Assembly: GCA_035325905.1 (NCBI GenBank) | Contig: DAOKYY010000034.1 | Coordinates: 1 to 32,757, forward strand | DNA length: 32,757 nt | Reading direction: 5' to 3' | Source: DYGX01 sp035325905 | GTDB taxonomy: Bacteria > Chloroflexota > Anaerolineae > Aggregatilineales > Aggregatilineaceae | In this document: positions 7,089-16,499 of the stretch, in pieces | Numbering within the stretch: the stretch's first letter is position 1 | Layout of the letters: the number at the start of each line of letters is the position of its first letter | Position numbers and translations under genes: made by a program | The notes under the pieces: generated by a model | Database searches by the model: none | What the model was told of the DNA's origin: nothing | The model's input: the letters and a program-made list of their open reading frames with translations, nothing else

Positions 7089-8489
7089 CTAGACCTCGAC
7101 CAGCTCGACGCCGGCCAGCTCGCAGAACAACCGCCAGCGGTTGGCGATATGCCCCCTGTTCAGACACTTGTGGTGCGTGCCGCCTGCGCGCAGCCAGCCG
7201 TTCAGCGCCTGCCGGACGCCCGTGCTCGGCCGGTACTCGCCGTAGGGCATTTCCAGGCTGGGCATCACGGGCGAGTCCGCGATGATCTCGCCTTCGGACA
7301 GCACCAGGCGGAAGTGCTCGCCACCCAACGGCACCAGCGAGGTCAACGTCGCCGGGCCAGGCTGGATGCGAAACAGCACGGTCGGCGGGTTGTCCAGGCC
7401 GCCGATGCCCAGCGGGCGGTCGATCAGCCTAACCGGCTCATCAGTTCGCGCGACCTTCCAGTTGCCCTCGCCCATATGGCTCAGCAGCGCCGTGTCGCGA
7501 TCGAAGTCCATCGCGTACATCTCGGTAAAGTGCGCGTCCCCGGCTAGCAGGTGCCCCGCAGCGACCAGGATCGCGCTGCACGCGTCGCCTTCCGCGCCGA
7601 AACCGTAGCCCTGCGCCATCAAGTTTGACGCAGCGGCGACCGGCAGGAAGCTGAAGCGCCCGTCCTCGGCAATCGCGCCGAAGTGCGTGGAGTACGCGCC
7701 GTAGCCCCCCTCGTCCAGAATCTTCTTCAGCGCCACCTGGTAGCGCGCCGATTCCTCGCGCTGCGCCGCCGACAGCCTCGGATCGACCTCGAACCAATCG
7801 TTTTCCTGCTCGAGCACCTGCGCGACCTCGGCATCCGTCGCGGCCTGCATGGCGCGGTAAAGATCGCCCGTCGCCAGAAAGCGAATCTCCGGCCCCAGGC
7901 GGCGCAGCATGGCGGTCTCGTCCACGCGGATATCGCCCATGCCGTTCATCGCGTACCCGAAGATCGCGACCTTCATCCGGCGCAGGCGGCTGACCGTCGC
8001 GGCGGCGCGCGCCCAGTCCTCGAACTGGCGCTTGAACGTCTCGGAGCGCCAGTCGTCGGTGATGACCGGCAGCGCCACGCCCGCCCGCACCAGAGCGTTC
8101 GCCTGGTCCTGCGCGCCGTGCACGCCCTGATTGTAGGTCATGTCGCCCATGTCCCAGGCAGGGGTGATCGACCGCTCCGGCTGGGTGTTCGCCAGCATCA
8201 GCGGCAGGCGCGTGTTGACCAGCGCCCGCGTCACGTTCATCGCCGGGCCATAGGTCAGCATCACGATCAGGATGCCGTCCAGCCCCTCGCGTTCAAACTG
8301 CGCGACCACTTCTTCGGCGTCGGCGCGATTCCGCACCGCTTTGGGGAAGATCACCTCGGCTACGTCGCCGAGTTGCGCGGCGATCGCGCGCGCATAGTCC
8401 GACTGGCGCTCGGTGATGCCGGGCAACATCGCGTCGTAGAGGTCCTGCATAATCCCCATCAGCCCGATGCGCGGTTTTTCGCTCGTCAT
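7089..8489 (-). CDS. L-arabinose isomerase-like protein (AraA/FucI superfamily)
   Basis: 466 residues from ATG 8489, which has GGAGA about seven bases upstream; an earlier in-frame ATG at 8519 lacks one. Belongs to the L-arabinose/L-fucose isomerase superfamily, interconverting aldose and ketose with a divalent metal. Residues aligned with the AraA active site are Glu300 (FGAEGDA), Glu323 (HFTEMYAMDF), His338 (LLSHMGEG) and His439/440 (GTHHKCL); their spacing closely follows the E. coli Glu306, Glu333, His350, His450 pattern. TYGPAMN (79-85) and YNQGVHGAQD (119-128) are also typical. It is the last gene of the lacI-araB-araD-isomerase-isomerase unit, 55 bases after the FucI-like gene, and is the better candidate for converting L-arabinose to L-ribulose. 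It is divergent from classical AraA, so the assignment to arabinose rests on context. Confidence 0.83.
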   Translation of the reverse strand: MTSEKPRIGLMGIMQDLYDAMLPGITERQSDYARAIAAQLGDVAEVIFPKAVRNRADAEEVVAQFEREGLDGILIVMLTYGPAMNVTRALVNTRLPLMLANTQPERSITPAWDMGDMTYNQGVHGAQDQANALVRAGVALPVITDDWRSETFKRQFEDWARAAATVSRLRRMKVAIFGYAMNGMGDIRVDETAMLRRLGPEIRFLATGDLYRAMQAATDAEVAQVLEQENDWFEVDPRLSAAQREESARYQVALKKILDEGGYGAYSTHFGAIAEDGRFSFLPVAAASNLMAQGYGFGAEGDACSAILVAAGHLLAGDAHFTEMYAMDFDRDTALLSHMGEGNWKVARTDEPVRLIDRPLGIGGLDNPPTVLFRIQPGPATLTSLVPLGGEHFRLVLSEGEIIADSPVMPSLEMPYGEYRPSTGVRQALNGWLRAGGTHHKCLNRGHIANRWRLFCELAGVELVEV

Positions 8490-8544
8490 GCGTATCTCTC
8501 CTGCACCTACTCGGTCCATAAAACGGCGCGCCGAACGAGCCGGG

Positions 8545-9963
<1,419 letters not shown>

Positions 9964-10054
9964 CGTGATATCCTTTGCGGAAAAAGTCCTGTCTTTAAGC
10001 TGTGCACAGCGATTCACAGGCTGCCGGGGCAGGCGCGCGGCGTGTGCGATCAGC

Positions 10055-10726
10055 CTACCCCGGACAGCTTGATTGGCCGTAAACGTTTGTATACCGGTCG
10101 TGCAGCCGCGCGATGTCTTCCGGCGCGATCTTGATCGGCTCGCCAAGCTGGACCGCCAGGTACACCGTGCGCGCCACGTCCTCGCACATCACCGCCGCTT
10201 TGACCGCCGCCAGCGGCGTCGGCCCGACCGCGAACACGCCGTGATTCTGCATGATCACCGCCGGAGAATGCGGGTTTGGCCCTTCGCGCAGCACCCGCAC
10301 GACTTCGCGCCCGATCTCCTCGCCGCCGATCAACGCAAACCCGCCGCACGGGATCACCCCGCCGAACTCGTCGGCCATCGCAGTCAGAACACAGGGGATG
10401 TCACGCCCCAGCGCGGCCCAGGCGGTCGCATACGGGCTGTGGGTGTGGACGATTCCGCCGACATCCGGCAGCTCGCGATAGATATAACAGTGCGTTGCGG
10501 TGTCGGATGACGGCTTGAGGGCGCCTTCGACCATCGCGCCATTCGCATCCACGACGACCATGTGCTCCGGCGCCAGCTCCTCAAAGCGCAGACCGCTCGG
10601 CTTGATCGCGACCAGGCCGCTCTCCCGGTCGCGCCCGCTGATGTTGCCGGATGTCCAGGTGACGAGGTTGTTTCTGGGCAGCTCGGCGTGCAGATCACAG
10701 ACGATGCGACGCAATTCTTCCAGCAT
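10055..10726 (-). CDS. araD: L-ribulose-5-phosphate 4-epimerase
   Basis: 223 residues, class II aldolase fold. Converts L-ribulose 5-phosphate to D-xylulose 5-phosphate by Zn-dependent retro-aldol cleavage and re-addition, linking arabinose to the pentose phosphate pathway. Zn ligands are His94 and His96 (VHTHSPYATAW) and His162 (MQNHGVFA). SGNIS (26-30) and KPSG (42-45) bind phosphate, Asp75 (SSDTATH) and Asp119/Glu120 are the catalytic acidic residues, and Tyr216 (RYTNVYGQ) is the conserved C-terminal tyrosine. YTNVYGQ and SDTATH favour araD over the fuculose-phosphate aldolases. The start overlaps the araB stop by one base (TGATG), so araB and araD are translationally coupled. Length matches the family. 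Confidence 0.94.
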   Translation of the reverse strand: MLEELRRIVCDLHAELPRNNLVTWTSGNISGRDRESGLVAIKPSGLRFEELAPEHMVVVDANGAMVEGALKPSSDTATHCYIYRELPDVGGIVHTHSPYATAWAALGRDIPCVLTAMADEFGGVIPCGGFALIGGEEIGREVVRVLREGPNPHSPAVIMQNHGVFAVGPTPLAAVKAAVMCEDVARTVYLAVQLGEPIKIAPEDIARLHDRYTNVYGQSSCPG

Positions 10727-12393
10727 CAGCTTAGCCCTCGCGCTTCGTTGCGGATGGCGCGCAGACGCTTCATCACGTCGTTCTCGCCGCGCCCGAAATA
10801 GTCGTGCAGCGTGACGTATTCAGCATAGAGCCGGTCATAGACGGGCATATGCCCGGCAATCGGGCGAAAGACTTCGTCCTTGAGCTTGCCCATTTTCTCC
10901 GCCGCCGCCTGGATGTCCGGGTAAGCCCCGGCGGCGACCGCCGCGTGCATGGCGCTGCCGAGCGCCGGACCCTGCGTGCTGCCGATCACGCGGAATTCGC
11001 GCCCGGTCACGTCGGCGTAAATCTGCATCAGCAGCTTGTTCTTCTCTGGCAGGCCGCCTGCCGCGACGATCTCTTTGATTGGGACGCCGCTAGTCTCAAA
11101 CGACTCGATGATCACGCGCGTGCCAAAGGCCGTCGCCTCGATCAGCGCGCGGTAAATGTCCGGCGCGCGTGTCGCCAGCGTCGCGCCGATCAGCAGGCCG
11201 CTGAGGTCCACATCGACCAGCACCGAGCGGTTGCCGTTCCACCAGTCGAGCGCCAGCAAGCCGTGCTCGCCGGGCTTCTGCTTGGCGGCTTCGGCTTCGA
11301 GGTACGCGTGCAGGTTCATCCCGGCGCGCTCGGCGGCGGCGTGGTACTCCGGCGGAACGGCGTTGTCCACAAACCAGGCGAAGATATCGCCCACCCCGCT
11401 CTGCCCGGCCTCGTAGCCGTAGAGGCCAGGGATAATGCCGCCATCGACGACGCCGCACATGCCGGGCACCTCGGCCAGCGTGTCGTCCATCACCATGTGG
11501 CAGGTGCTGGTTCCCATGATCATGACCATCACGCCGGTGTCGGTCACGCGCGCCGCCGGGACCGTCACGTGCGCGTCTACGTTCGCCACGGCGACCGCGA
11601 TCCTCGGACGCAAGCCGGTCCAGCGCGCGGCTTCCTCGGTCAGTTCCCCGGCCTTGTCGCCCAGCGGGGCGAGGTCGCGCTTCATCTTGGTATCGACCAC
11701 GTCGGCCAGATCGGGGTGCAGCGCGGCCAGATAGTCGCGCGCGGGGAACGTCCCATCCTGGTAAATCGCCTTGTACCCGGCGGTGCAGGTGTTGCGCGTC
11801 TCGACGCCGCTGAGCTGCCACACCACCCAGTCCGCCGCCTCGATCAGGCGCTCGGCAGCGTGATACACTTCGGGCGCTTCGTCGAGAATTTGCAGCACCT
11901 TGCTGAAGAACCATTCCGACGAGATTTTGCCGCCGTAGCGATCGAGCCAGCCCTTGCCCATCGCGCGTGCCGTGGCGTTGATCTTGTCCGCTTCGGGCTG
12001 GGCGGCGTGATGTTTCCACAGCTTGACCCAGGCGTGCGGGTTGTCGCGCCATTCCGGCAGGCGCATCAGCGGCGTGCCGTCGGCCAGGGTGGGCATCATG
12101 GTGCAGGCCGTGAAGTCAATCCCGATCCCGATCACGTCCGCTGGATCGACGCCACTCTGGCGGACCGCCTCGGGCACCGCCTGCTGAAAAACCGCGATAT
12201 AGTCATCCGGGTTTTGCAGCGCCCACTCCGGCGGCAGCGCGACGCCGCTCCCCGGCAGCGCCCGGTCAATGACCCCGTCGCGGTACTCGTGGACGGCGCT
12301 GCCTAGCTCCGCCCCGTCGCTGACGCGCACCACCACCGCGCGCCCCGATTCAGTCCCAAAGTCAACTCCGACGGTGTATTTTTCCTGGGTCAT
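10726..12393 (-). CDS. araB: Ribulokinase
   Basis: 555 residues, FGGY carbohydrate kinase. ATP-dependent phosphorylation of L-ribulose to L-ribulose 5-phosphate in the cytosol. The N-terminal phosphate loop is VGVDFGTESGRAVV (8-21). PGSGVALPPEWALQNPDDY, IGIDFTACTMMP and the WKHHAAQPEADKIN block are specific to AraB-type ribulokinases, and KISSEW contributes to the sugar pocket. The C-terminal half has GGLPEKN and the ATP-binding Gly-rich segment near STQGPALGSAMHAA. Length fits AraB (about 550-570) and not xylulokinase (about 490). A GGAGA site lies 12 bases upstream, rather far. It is 75 bases downstream of the LacI-family regulator gene, with no promoter or operator seen in that gap, so it is probably read from the lacI promoter. 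Confidence 0.96.
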   Translation of the reverse strand: MTQEKYTVGVDFGTESGRAVVVRVSDGAELGSAVHEYRDGVIDRALPGSGVALPPEWALQNPDDYIAVFQQAVPEAVRQSGVDPADVIGIGIDFTACTMMPTLADGTPLMRLPEWRDNPHAWVKLWKHHAAQPEADKINATARAMGKGWLDRYGGKISSEWFFSKVLQILDEAPEVYHAAERLIEAADWVVWQLSGVETRNTCTAGYKAIYQDGTFPARDYLAALHPDLADVVDTKMKRDLAPLGDKAGELTEEAARWTGLRPRIAVAVANVDAHVTVPAARVTDTGVMVMIMGTSTCHMVMDDTLAEVPGMCGVVDGGIIPGLYGYEAGQSGVGDIFAWFVDNAVPPEYHAAAERAGMNLHAYLEAEAAKQKPGEHGLLALDWWNGNRSVLVDVDLSGLLIGATLATRAPDIYRALIEATAFGTRVIIESFETSGVPIKEIVAAGGLPEKNKLLMQIYADVTGREFRVIGSTQGPALGSAMHAAVAAGAYPDIQAAAEKMGKLKDEVFRPIAGHMPVYDRLYAEYVTLHDYFGRGENDVMKRLRAIRNEARGLS

Positions 12394-12468
12394 AATACGG
12401 GATAGTCTCCTTAGAATGCGCCGACAGAGGGCTGTGCCAGGCGGGTGCGCCGCCCCCGCGCTGCCCCG

Positions 12469-13488
12469 CTAAACCAGTGGCCGGGTGCTCTGCCGCTCGA
12501 CGAACTGCGGGTACAGCACGCGCTGGTGAACCGGCGTGTCCGGGTTCTCGACCAGCGTGATCAAATATTCGACGCTCTGCTCGCCGAGCGCAGCGAAATT
12601 CTGGCGGATGGTCGTCAGCGGCGGGGCGAAGTAGGCGGCTTCCGGCACGTCATCGAAGCCAACCACCGAGACATCGTCCGGCACGCCCAGCCCGTGCTCG
12701 CGCAGGGCTGCAATTGCGCCGAGCGCCATCTGGTCGTTGCCGACGACCAGGGCGGTAAACTGCGCGCCGGTGGCGAGCAGGCGGTGCGCCGCTTCGTACC
12801 CGCTGTGCGCTGTCCAGTCGCCTTCGACGGATAGCCCTGGCGTTAACCCCGCAGCCAGCAGTGTGTCCCGCCAGCTGGTGTGGCGCGCCTGCGCGCCGTA
12901 CCAGGTCAGCGGGCCGCTGATCTCGACCATGTCGCGGTGCCCCAGGTCGATCAGGTGTTGCGTGGCGAGATAGCTGCCGTAACGCTGATCGATTACCACC
13001 GACGGCACCTTCGCCGACAGCTCGGTGTCAATCTGCACGAAAGGCACGTTGCCACAGACGCTCACCAGGTCGGCGTAGCTCACGCCGGCGACCGGCGCGA
13101 TGAAGAGCAGCCCGTCCATCGCCTCGCCGCCCACGTCGATCACGGCCTGGCGCACTTCGTCGAGCGCCATACGTTCGGTTGTCGCGAGGCTGACGGTGTA
13201 GCCACGCCGCTTGGCCGTCTGCTCGATATTCATCACCATTTGGGCGGGGCCGTAAAAGGCGATGTCGTAGCTAACCACGCCAAGCGTGCACGAGCGGCGC
13301 GTCGCCAGGCTGCGCGCCGCCCGGTTGGGGCGGTAGTCCAGCTTGCGGATCGCGGTCAGCACGCGGCGGCGGGTGTCTTCCGAGACGTAGGGATGGTTGT
13401 TGACCACGCGCGAGACGGTCTGAGACGAGACGCCCGCCAACAGGGCCACGTCGCTCAGGGTGATGCGCTTGCCGTTATGTCTGTCCAT
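12469..13488 (-). CDS. LacI-family transcriptional regulator of the arabinose locus
   Basis: 339 residues from ATG 13488; the frame is open further upstream, but the family N-terminus begins here (MDRHNGKRITLSDVALLAGVS). No strong Shine-Dalgarno is seen. The helix-turn-helix covers residues 9-29 (TLSDVALLAGVSSQTVSRVVNN), followed by the hinge helix YRPNRAARSLATRR. The rest is a type I periplasmic-binding-protein-like sensor domain with VVGNDQMALGAIAALREHG and VVGFDDVPEAAYFAPPLTTIRQ. It likely binds a sugar inducer and leaves the two operators at 13561-13574 and 13721-13734, one over its own promoter and one over the divergent transporter promoter. It is the first gene of the leftward ara operon. 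Regulation of the ara genes by a LacI-type protein, in place of AraC or GntR-type AraR, is inferred from these sites. Confidence 0.92.
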   Translation of the reverse strand: MDRHNGKRITLSDVALLAGVSSQTVSRVVNNHPYVSEDTRRRVLTAIRKLDYRPNRAARSLATRRSCTLGVVSYDIAFYGPAQMVMNIEQTAKRRGYTVSLATTERMALDEVRQAVIDVGGEAMDGLLFIAPVAGVSYADLVSVCGNVPFVQIDTELSAKVPSVVIDQRYGSYLATQHLIDLGHRDMVEISGPLTWYGAQARHTSWRDTLLAAGLTPGLSVEGDWTAHSGYEAAHRLLATGAQFTALVVGNDQMALGAIAALREHGLGVPDDVSVVGFDDVPEAAYFAPPLTTIRQNFAALGEQSVEYLITLVENPDTPVHQRVLYPQFVERQSTRPLV

Positions 13489-13560
13489 GCGCGCCGGTTG
13501 CCATGCAAGCCGCAATTGCTGCGAAATCATTGCGCCGGGAACAAAAACTGTGAGAAATAT

Positions 13561-13574
13561 TGATAACGCTAACA
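13561..13574. promoter_or_regulatory. Predicted LacI-family operator at the lacI/ara promoter
   Basis: TGATAACGCTAACA matches the LacI-family palindrome TGTTAGCGCTAACA at 12 of 14 positions, including the central GCG step typical of this family. On the minus strand it begins at the last base of the -10 box, so bound repressor would block transcription of the regulator and the ara genes. Confidence 0.75.
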
Positions 13575-13603
13575 TCATATCATATTGTTGAATCAACCGT
13601 CAA
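13574..13603 (-). promoter_or_regulatory. Promoter of the lacI-araB-araD-isomerase operon
   Basis: On the minus strand, TTGACG (13603-13598) and TATGAT (13579-13574) are spaced by 18 bases. The spacer contains the 11-base palindrome GTTGAATCAAC (13587-13597). The leader to the regulator start is about 80 bases. Confidence 0.72.
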
Positions 13604-13681
13604 GCAGGCGCGGCGCGGGCGACGCCGCATCGTCCCGGCGCGTAGAAATACGCCCGCTATGAGCGCCGCCGTGCCGGGGGC

Positions 13682-13711
13682 TTGACGCCGCTCCAAAACC
13701 CGTTATATACT
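13682..13711 (+). promoter_or_regulatory. Promoter of the RbsABC-type transporter operon
   Basis: TTGACG (13682-13687) is followed by a -10 region TATATACT (13704-13711); spacing is 16 bases to TATATA or 18 to TATACT. The operator starts ten bases further on, over the expected transcription start. The same -35 hexamer is used by the divergent lacI promoter. Confidence 0.75.
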
Positions 13712-13720
13712 AGGGTCGTG

Positions 13721-13734
13721 TGTTTGCGCTAACA
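13721..13734. promoter_or_regulatory. Predicted LacI-family operator at the transporter promoter
   Basis: TGTTTGCGCTAACA matches the palindrome TGTTAGCGCTAACA at 13 of 14 positions. It lies just downstream of the -10 box, the classical position for repression. Its centre is 160 bases from the centre of the matching site at 13561-13574. Confidence 0.8.
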
Positions 13735-13806
13735 TATCACTTTCCGCGTAAAACTTAGCTCTCCCGTAGGTTTTAGTTCTGCTGTTTTAGTCCGGCGGAT
13801 TTTGCT

Positions 13807-15309
13807 ATGGCTTCTTCTCTGCTGCGCGCGAACGGAATCGTTAAGCAGTTCCCCGGCACCCTGGCGCTCGATCACGCCCAGCTTGATCTGCGCCCCGGCG
13901 AGATTCACGCCGTCGTCGGCGAAAACGGCGCTGGCAAAAGCACCTTGATGAAAATCCTGTGCGGCGTCTATACCGCCGACGCCGGGGAGATTACCTTCGA
14001 GGAGCGCCGTGTCGCCCCGGCCTCGCCCCGCGAGGCGCTGGAATTGGGCATCGCCATCGTTCACCAGGAACTTAGCCTCGTCCCGCCGCTGACCGTCGCC
14101 GAAAACATCTTTCCCGGCCGCCTGCCCACCAACGCCCTCGGCATGGTGAAATTCGGCCAGTTGTTCCGCGATGCGCGCCGCGTCCTGGACGATCTGGAAG
14201 TCGCGGTCGATCCGCAGGCGCTGGTCAGCAACATCTCGATTGCCAACCAGCAGCTTGTCGAGATTGCCAAGGCGCTTTCGCAGGAATGTAAAGTTCTCAT
14301 CCTCGACGAGCCGACCTCCGCCCTGACCGAGCGTGAGGTCGAAACCCTGTTCTCGCTGCTGCGCCGCCTGGCGGCGCAGGGTGTGGGCATCCTCTATATC
14401 AGCCACAAGCTGGACGAAGTCTTCCGGCTCTCAGATCGCATCACCGTGCTGCGCGACGGGCAGTACATCGGCACGCTCGAAACCGCCCAGGCCACCACCG
14501 ACGACGTGATTCGCATGATGGTCGGGCGCGAGCTGGGCAATATGTACCCGGACAAAGCCGCCTCGATCGGCGCGCCGCTGTTCGAGGCGCGAGATGTGCG
14601 CCTGCCGGGCAGCGACGCCGCCAACAGTTTCGTGCTACACGCGGGCGAGATCGTCGGCGTGGCCGGGCTGATCGGCGCCGGGCGGACGGAGCTGGCGCGC
14701 GCCGTGTTCGGCGTGGACCCCATCGCGGGCGGGCAGCTTCTGCTCGACGGCCAGCCGGTCACGATCAGCTCGCCGAGCGAGGCGAACCAGCGCCGCATCG
14801 GCTACCTGCCTGAAGACCGCAAGGCAGCCGGGCTGTTCCTCGATATGTCGGTCAAGTGGAATATCGAGGCGGTTAACCGCCCGGCGGTGACGCGCTACGG
14901 CTTTGTCAACCCCCCGGCCGAGGCCGCGCTGGCGCGCGAATACGTCGAGCGGCTGGGGATCATGACGCCCAGCGTCGAGCAGGAAGTCCGCCGCCTGTCC
15001 GGGGGCAACCAGCAGAAAGTGCTGGTCGCCAAGTGGCTCGCCATCCACCCGCGCGTCTTCATCGTGGACGAGCCGACGCGCGGCGTGGACGTGGGCGCCA
15101 AGAGCGAGATTCACCACCTGCTGCGCGCGCTGGCGGACGAAGGCGTCGCGGTGATGATGATCTCATCGGAGCTGCCGGAAATTCTGGGGCTGAGCGACCG
15201 TATCCTGGTGATGCACAATGGCGCAATCGTCGCCAGCCTCGACGGGCGCACCGCCAGCGAAGAGCAGATTATGCAGTACGCCAGCGGCCAGATTGTGGCT
15301 GCCGGCTAA
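13807..15309 (+). CDS. Monosaccharide ABC transporter ATP-binding protein (AraG/RbsA/MglA family)
   Basis: 500 residues with two tandem ATPase domains, the usual layout of the CUT2 family. Domain 1 has Walker A GENGAGKST (38-46), Q-loop Gln87 (IVHQELS), a degenerate signature ISIANQQ (143-149) and Walker B ILILDEPTSALT with Asp167/Glu168. Domain 2 has the family's degenerate P-loop GLIGAGRTELARAVFG, signature LSGGNQQK (397-404) and Walker B Asp421/Glu422 (VDEPTRGVDVG). It powers import of a pentose or hexose on the cytosolic face. It is the first gene of the rightward operon, about 90 bases after the predicted start site, with operator at 13721-13734. The partners are the permease and binding protein that follow. 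L-arabinose as substrate is inferred from the divergent ara operon. Confidence 0.95.
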   Translation: MASSLLRANGIVKQFPGTLALDHAQLDLRPGEIHAVVGENGAGKSTLMKILCGVYTADAGEITFEERRVAPASPREALELGIAIVHQELSLVPPLTVAENIFPGRLPTNALGMVKFGQLFRDARRVLDDLEVAVDPQALVSNISIANQQLVEIAKALSQECKVLILDEPTSALTEREVETLFSLLRRLAAQGVGILYISHKLDEVFRLSDRITVLRDGQYIGTLETAQATTDDVIRMMVGRELGNMYPDKAASIGAPLFEARDVRLPGSDAANSFVLHAGEIVGVAGLIGAGRTELARAVFGVDPIAGGQLLLDGQPVTISSPSEANQRRIGYLPEDRKAAGLFLDMSVKWNIEAVNRPAVTRYGFVNPPAEAALAREYVERLGIMTPSVEQEVRRLSGGNQQKVLVAKWLAIHPRVFIVDEPTRGVDVGAKSEIHHLLRALADEGVAVMMISSELPEILGLSDRILVMHNGAIVASLDGRTASEEQIMQYASGQIVAAG

Positions 15310-15338
15310 ATACGTTTTTTAGCAGAGAGAAGCCCGCG

Positions 15339-16403
15339 ATGATGGGAAAGCGATATGCAGAGATGGAAACAGTGTCGAATAAACCCACGCCAGCGGTAGG
15401 GACCGGCGTCATCCTCGACGCGATCAAGCAGGTGGTCCGCGCCCGCGAGTTTTTCCTGGTGCTGCTGATCATCCTGATCGCGATCGCCCTGCACCTGCAA
15501 ACCGGGCACTTTGTCACCGGGCGCAACATGCGCGCGATTGCGCTCGGTTTCTCGGCGCAGGCGATCATGTCGGTCGGGATGGTGGCGGCGCTGGTAGCAG
15601 GCGGGTTCGACCTGTCGGTCGGCTCGGTGTATGCGATGGGCGGCGTGGTGACTGCCGTCGCCCTGCGCGAGGACATGGCGCTCGGCGGGCTGCCGATCGA
15701 GCTGGCGATGCTGGTTGGCGTGCTGGCAGGCGTCATCGCGGGGCTGATCAACGGCCTGCTGATCACCAAAGCCGGGATCAACCCGTTCATCACGACGCTG
15801 GGCATGATGAGCATCGCGCGCGGCGTCGGCTATGTGATCACCGAAGGCAGCCCGATCGCGCGCCTGCCGCGCGCGTTCTTCGAATACGGCCAGGGGCAGG
15901 CCGTGCTGGGCATCCCGAACGTGATCTTGATCGCGCTGGTGATCATCGTGATCGGAGACATCCTGATGCGCCGCTCCGCGCCGTTCCGCCAGATCTATTA
16001 CGTGGGCGGCAACCAGGACGCGGCGCGGCTGTCCGGCATCAACGTCGATCGCGTGAAAATCGGCGTTTTCACGCTGTCTGGGATGCTGGCGGCGCTGGCC
16101 GGGGTGCTGTCGGTGTCGCGCTTCACCGTGGCCGACCCCGGCACAGGCATGGGCTTCGAGCTTCAGGTGATCGCCGCCTGCATCATCGGCGGCGCCAGCC
16201 TGAACGGGGGCAAGGGGACGGTGCTTGGCGCGCTGCTGGGCTTGATCTTCGTCGGATTCATCAATAACGGTATGGTGCAACTGCGCGTCGCCGTGTACTG
16301 GCAGAACCTCGTCATGGGCGTGATTCTGCTGATCGCGGTCGGCTCGGATGTCCTCAGCCAGCGCCTGCGCGCGCGCCCGCGCGCCCGGAAGACGAGCGTC
16401 TGA
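15339..16403 (+). CDS. Monosaccharide ABC transporter permease (RbsC/AraH family)
   Basis: 354 residues from the first of two adjacent ATGs (15339 and 15342), with GAGAGAAG a few bases upstream. A hydrophobic protein with about eight to ten membrane segments. The family signature is MVAALVAGGFDLSVGSVYAMGGVV (roughly 84-107), and INPFITTLGMMSIARGVGYVITEG, YYVGGNQDAARLSGINVDRVK and IIGGASLNGGKGTVLGALLGLIFVGFINNGM follow in the usual order. The N-terminus is cytosolic and a basic tail (RARPRARKTSV) closes the protein. It starts 30 bases after the ATPase stop and would form the translocation pore with that ATPase. Confidence 0.95.
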   Translation: MMGKRYAEMETVSNKPTPAVGTGVILDAIKQVVRAREFFLVLLIILIAIALHLQTGHFVTGRNMRAIALGFSAQAIMSVGMVAALVAGGFDLSVGSVYAMGGVVTAVALREDMALGGLPIELAMLVGVLAGVIAGLINGLLITKAGINPFITTLGMMSIARGVGYVITEGSPIARLPRAFFEYGQGQAVLGIPNVILIALVIIVIGDILMRRSAPFRQIYYVGGNQDAARLSGINVDRVKIGVFTLSGMLAALAGVLSVSRFTVADPGTGMGFELQVIAACIIGGASLNGGKGTVLGALLGLIFVGFINNGMVQLRVAVYWQNLVMGVILLIAVGSDVLSQRLRARPRARKTSV

Positions 16404-16499
16404 GCCAGCGCGCAATCGCTTCGTTCGCTCCACAAGGTCCGTTCCGGCCTTGCGCCGGTGAGGATAACAGACAGTTAAGGAGAGATGGAGAGGATTCTT

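Noticed and set aside
10804..12306. Long plus-strand open frame opposite araB
   Set aside because: Mirror frame of a clear ribulokinase; no motif of its own.
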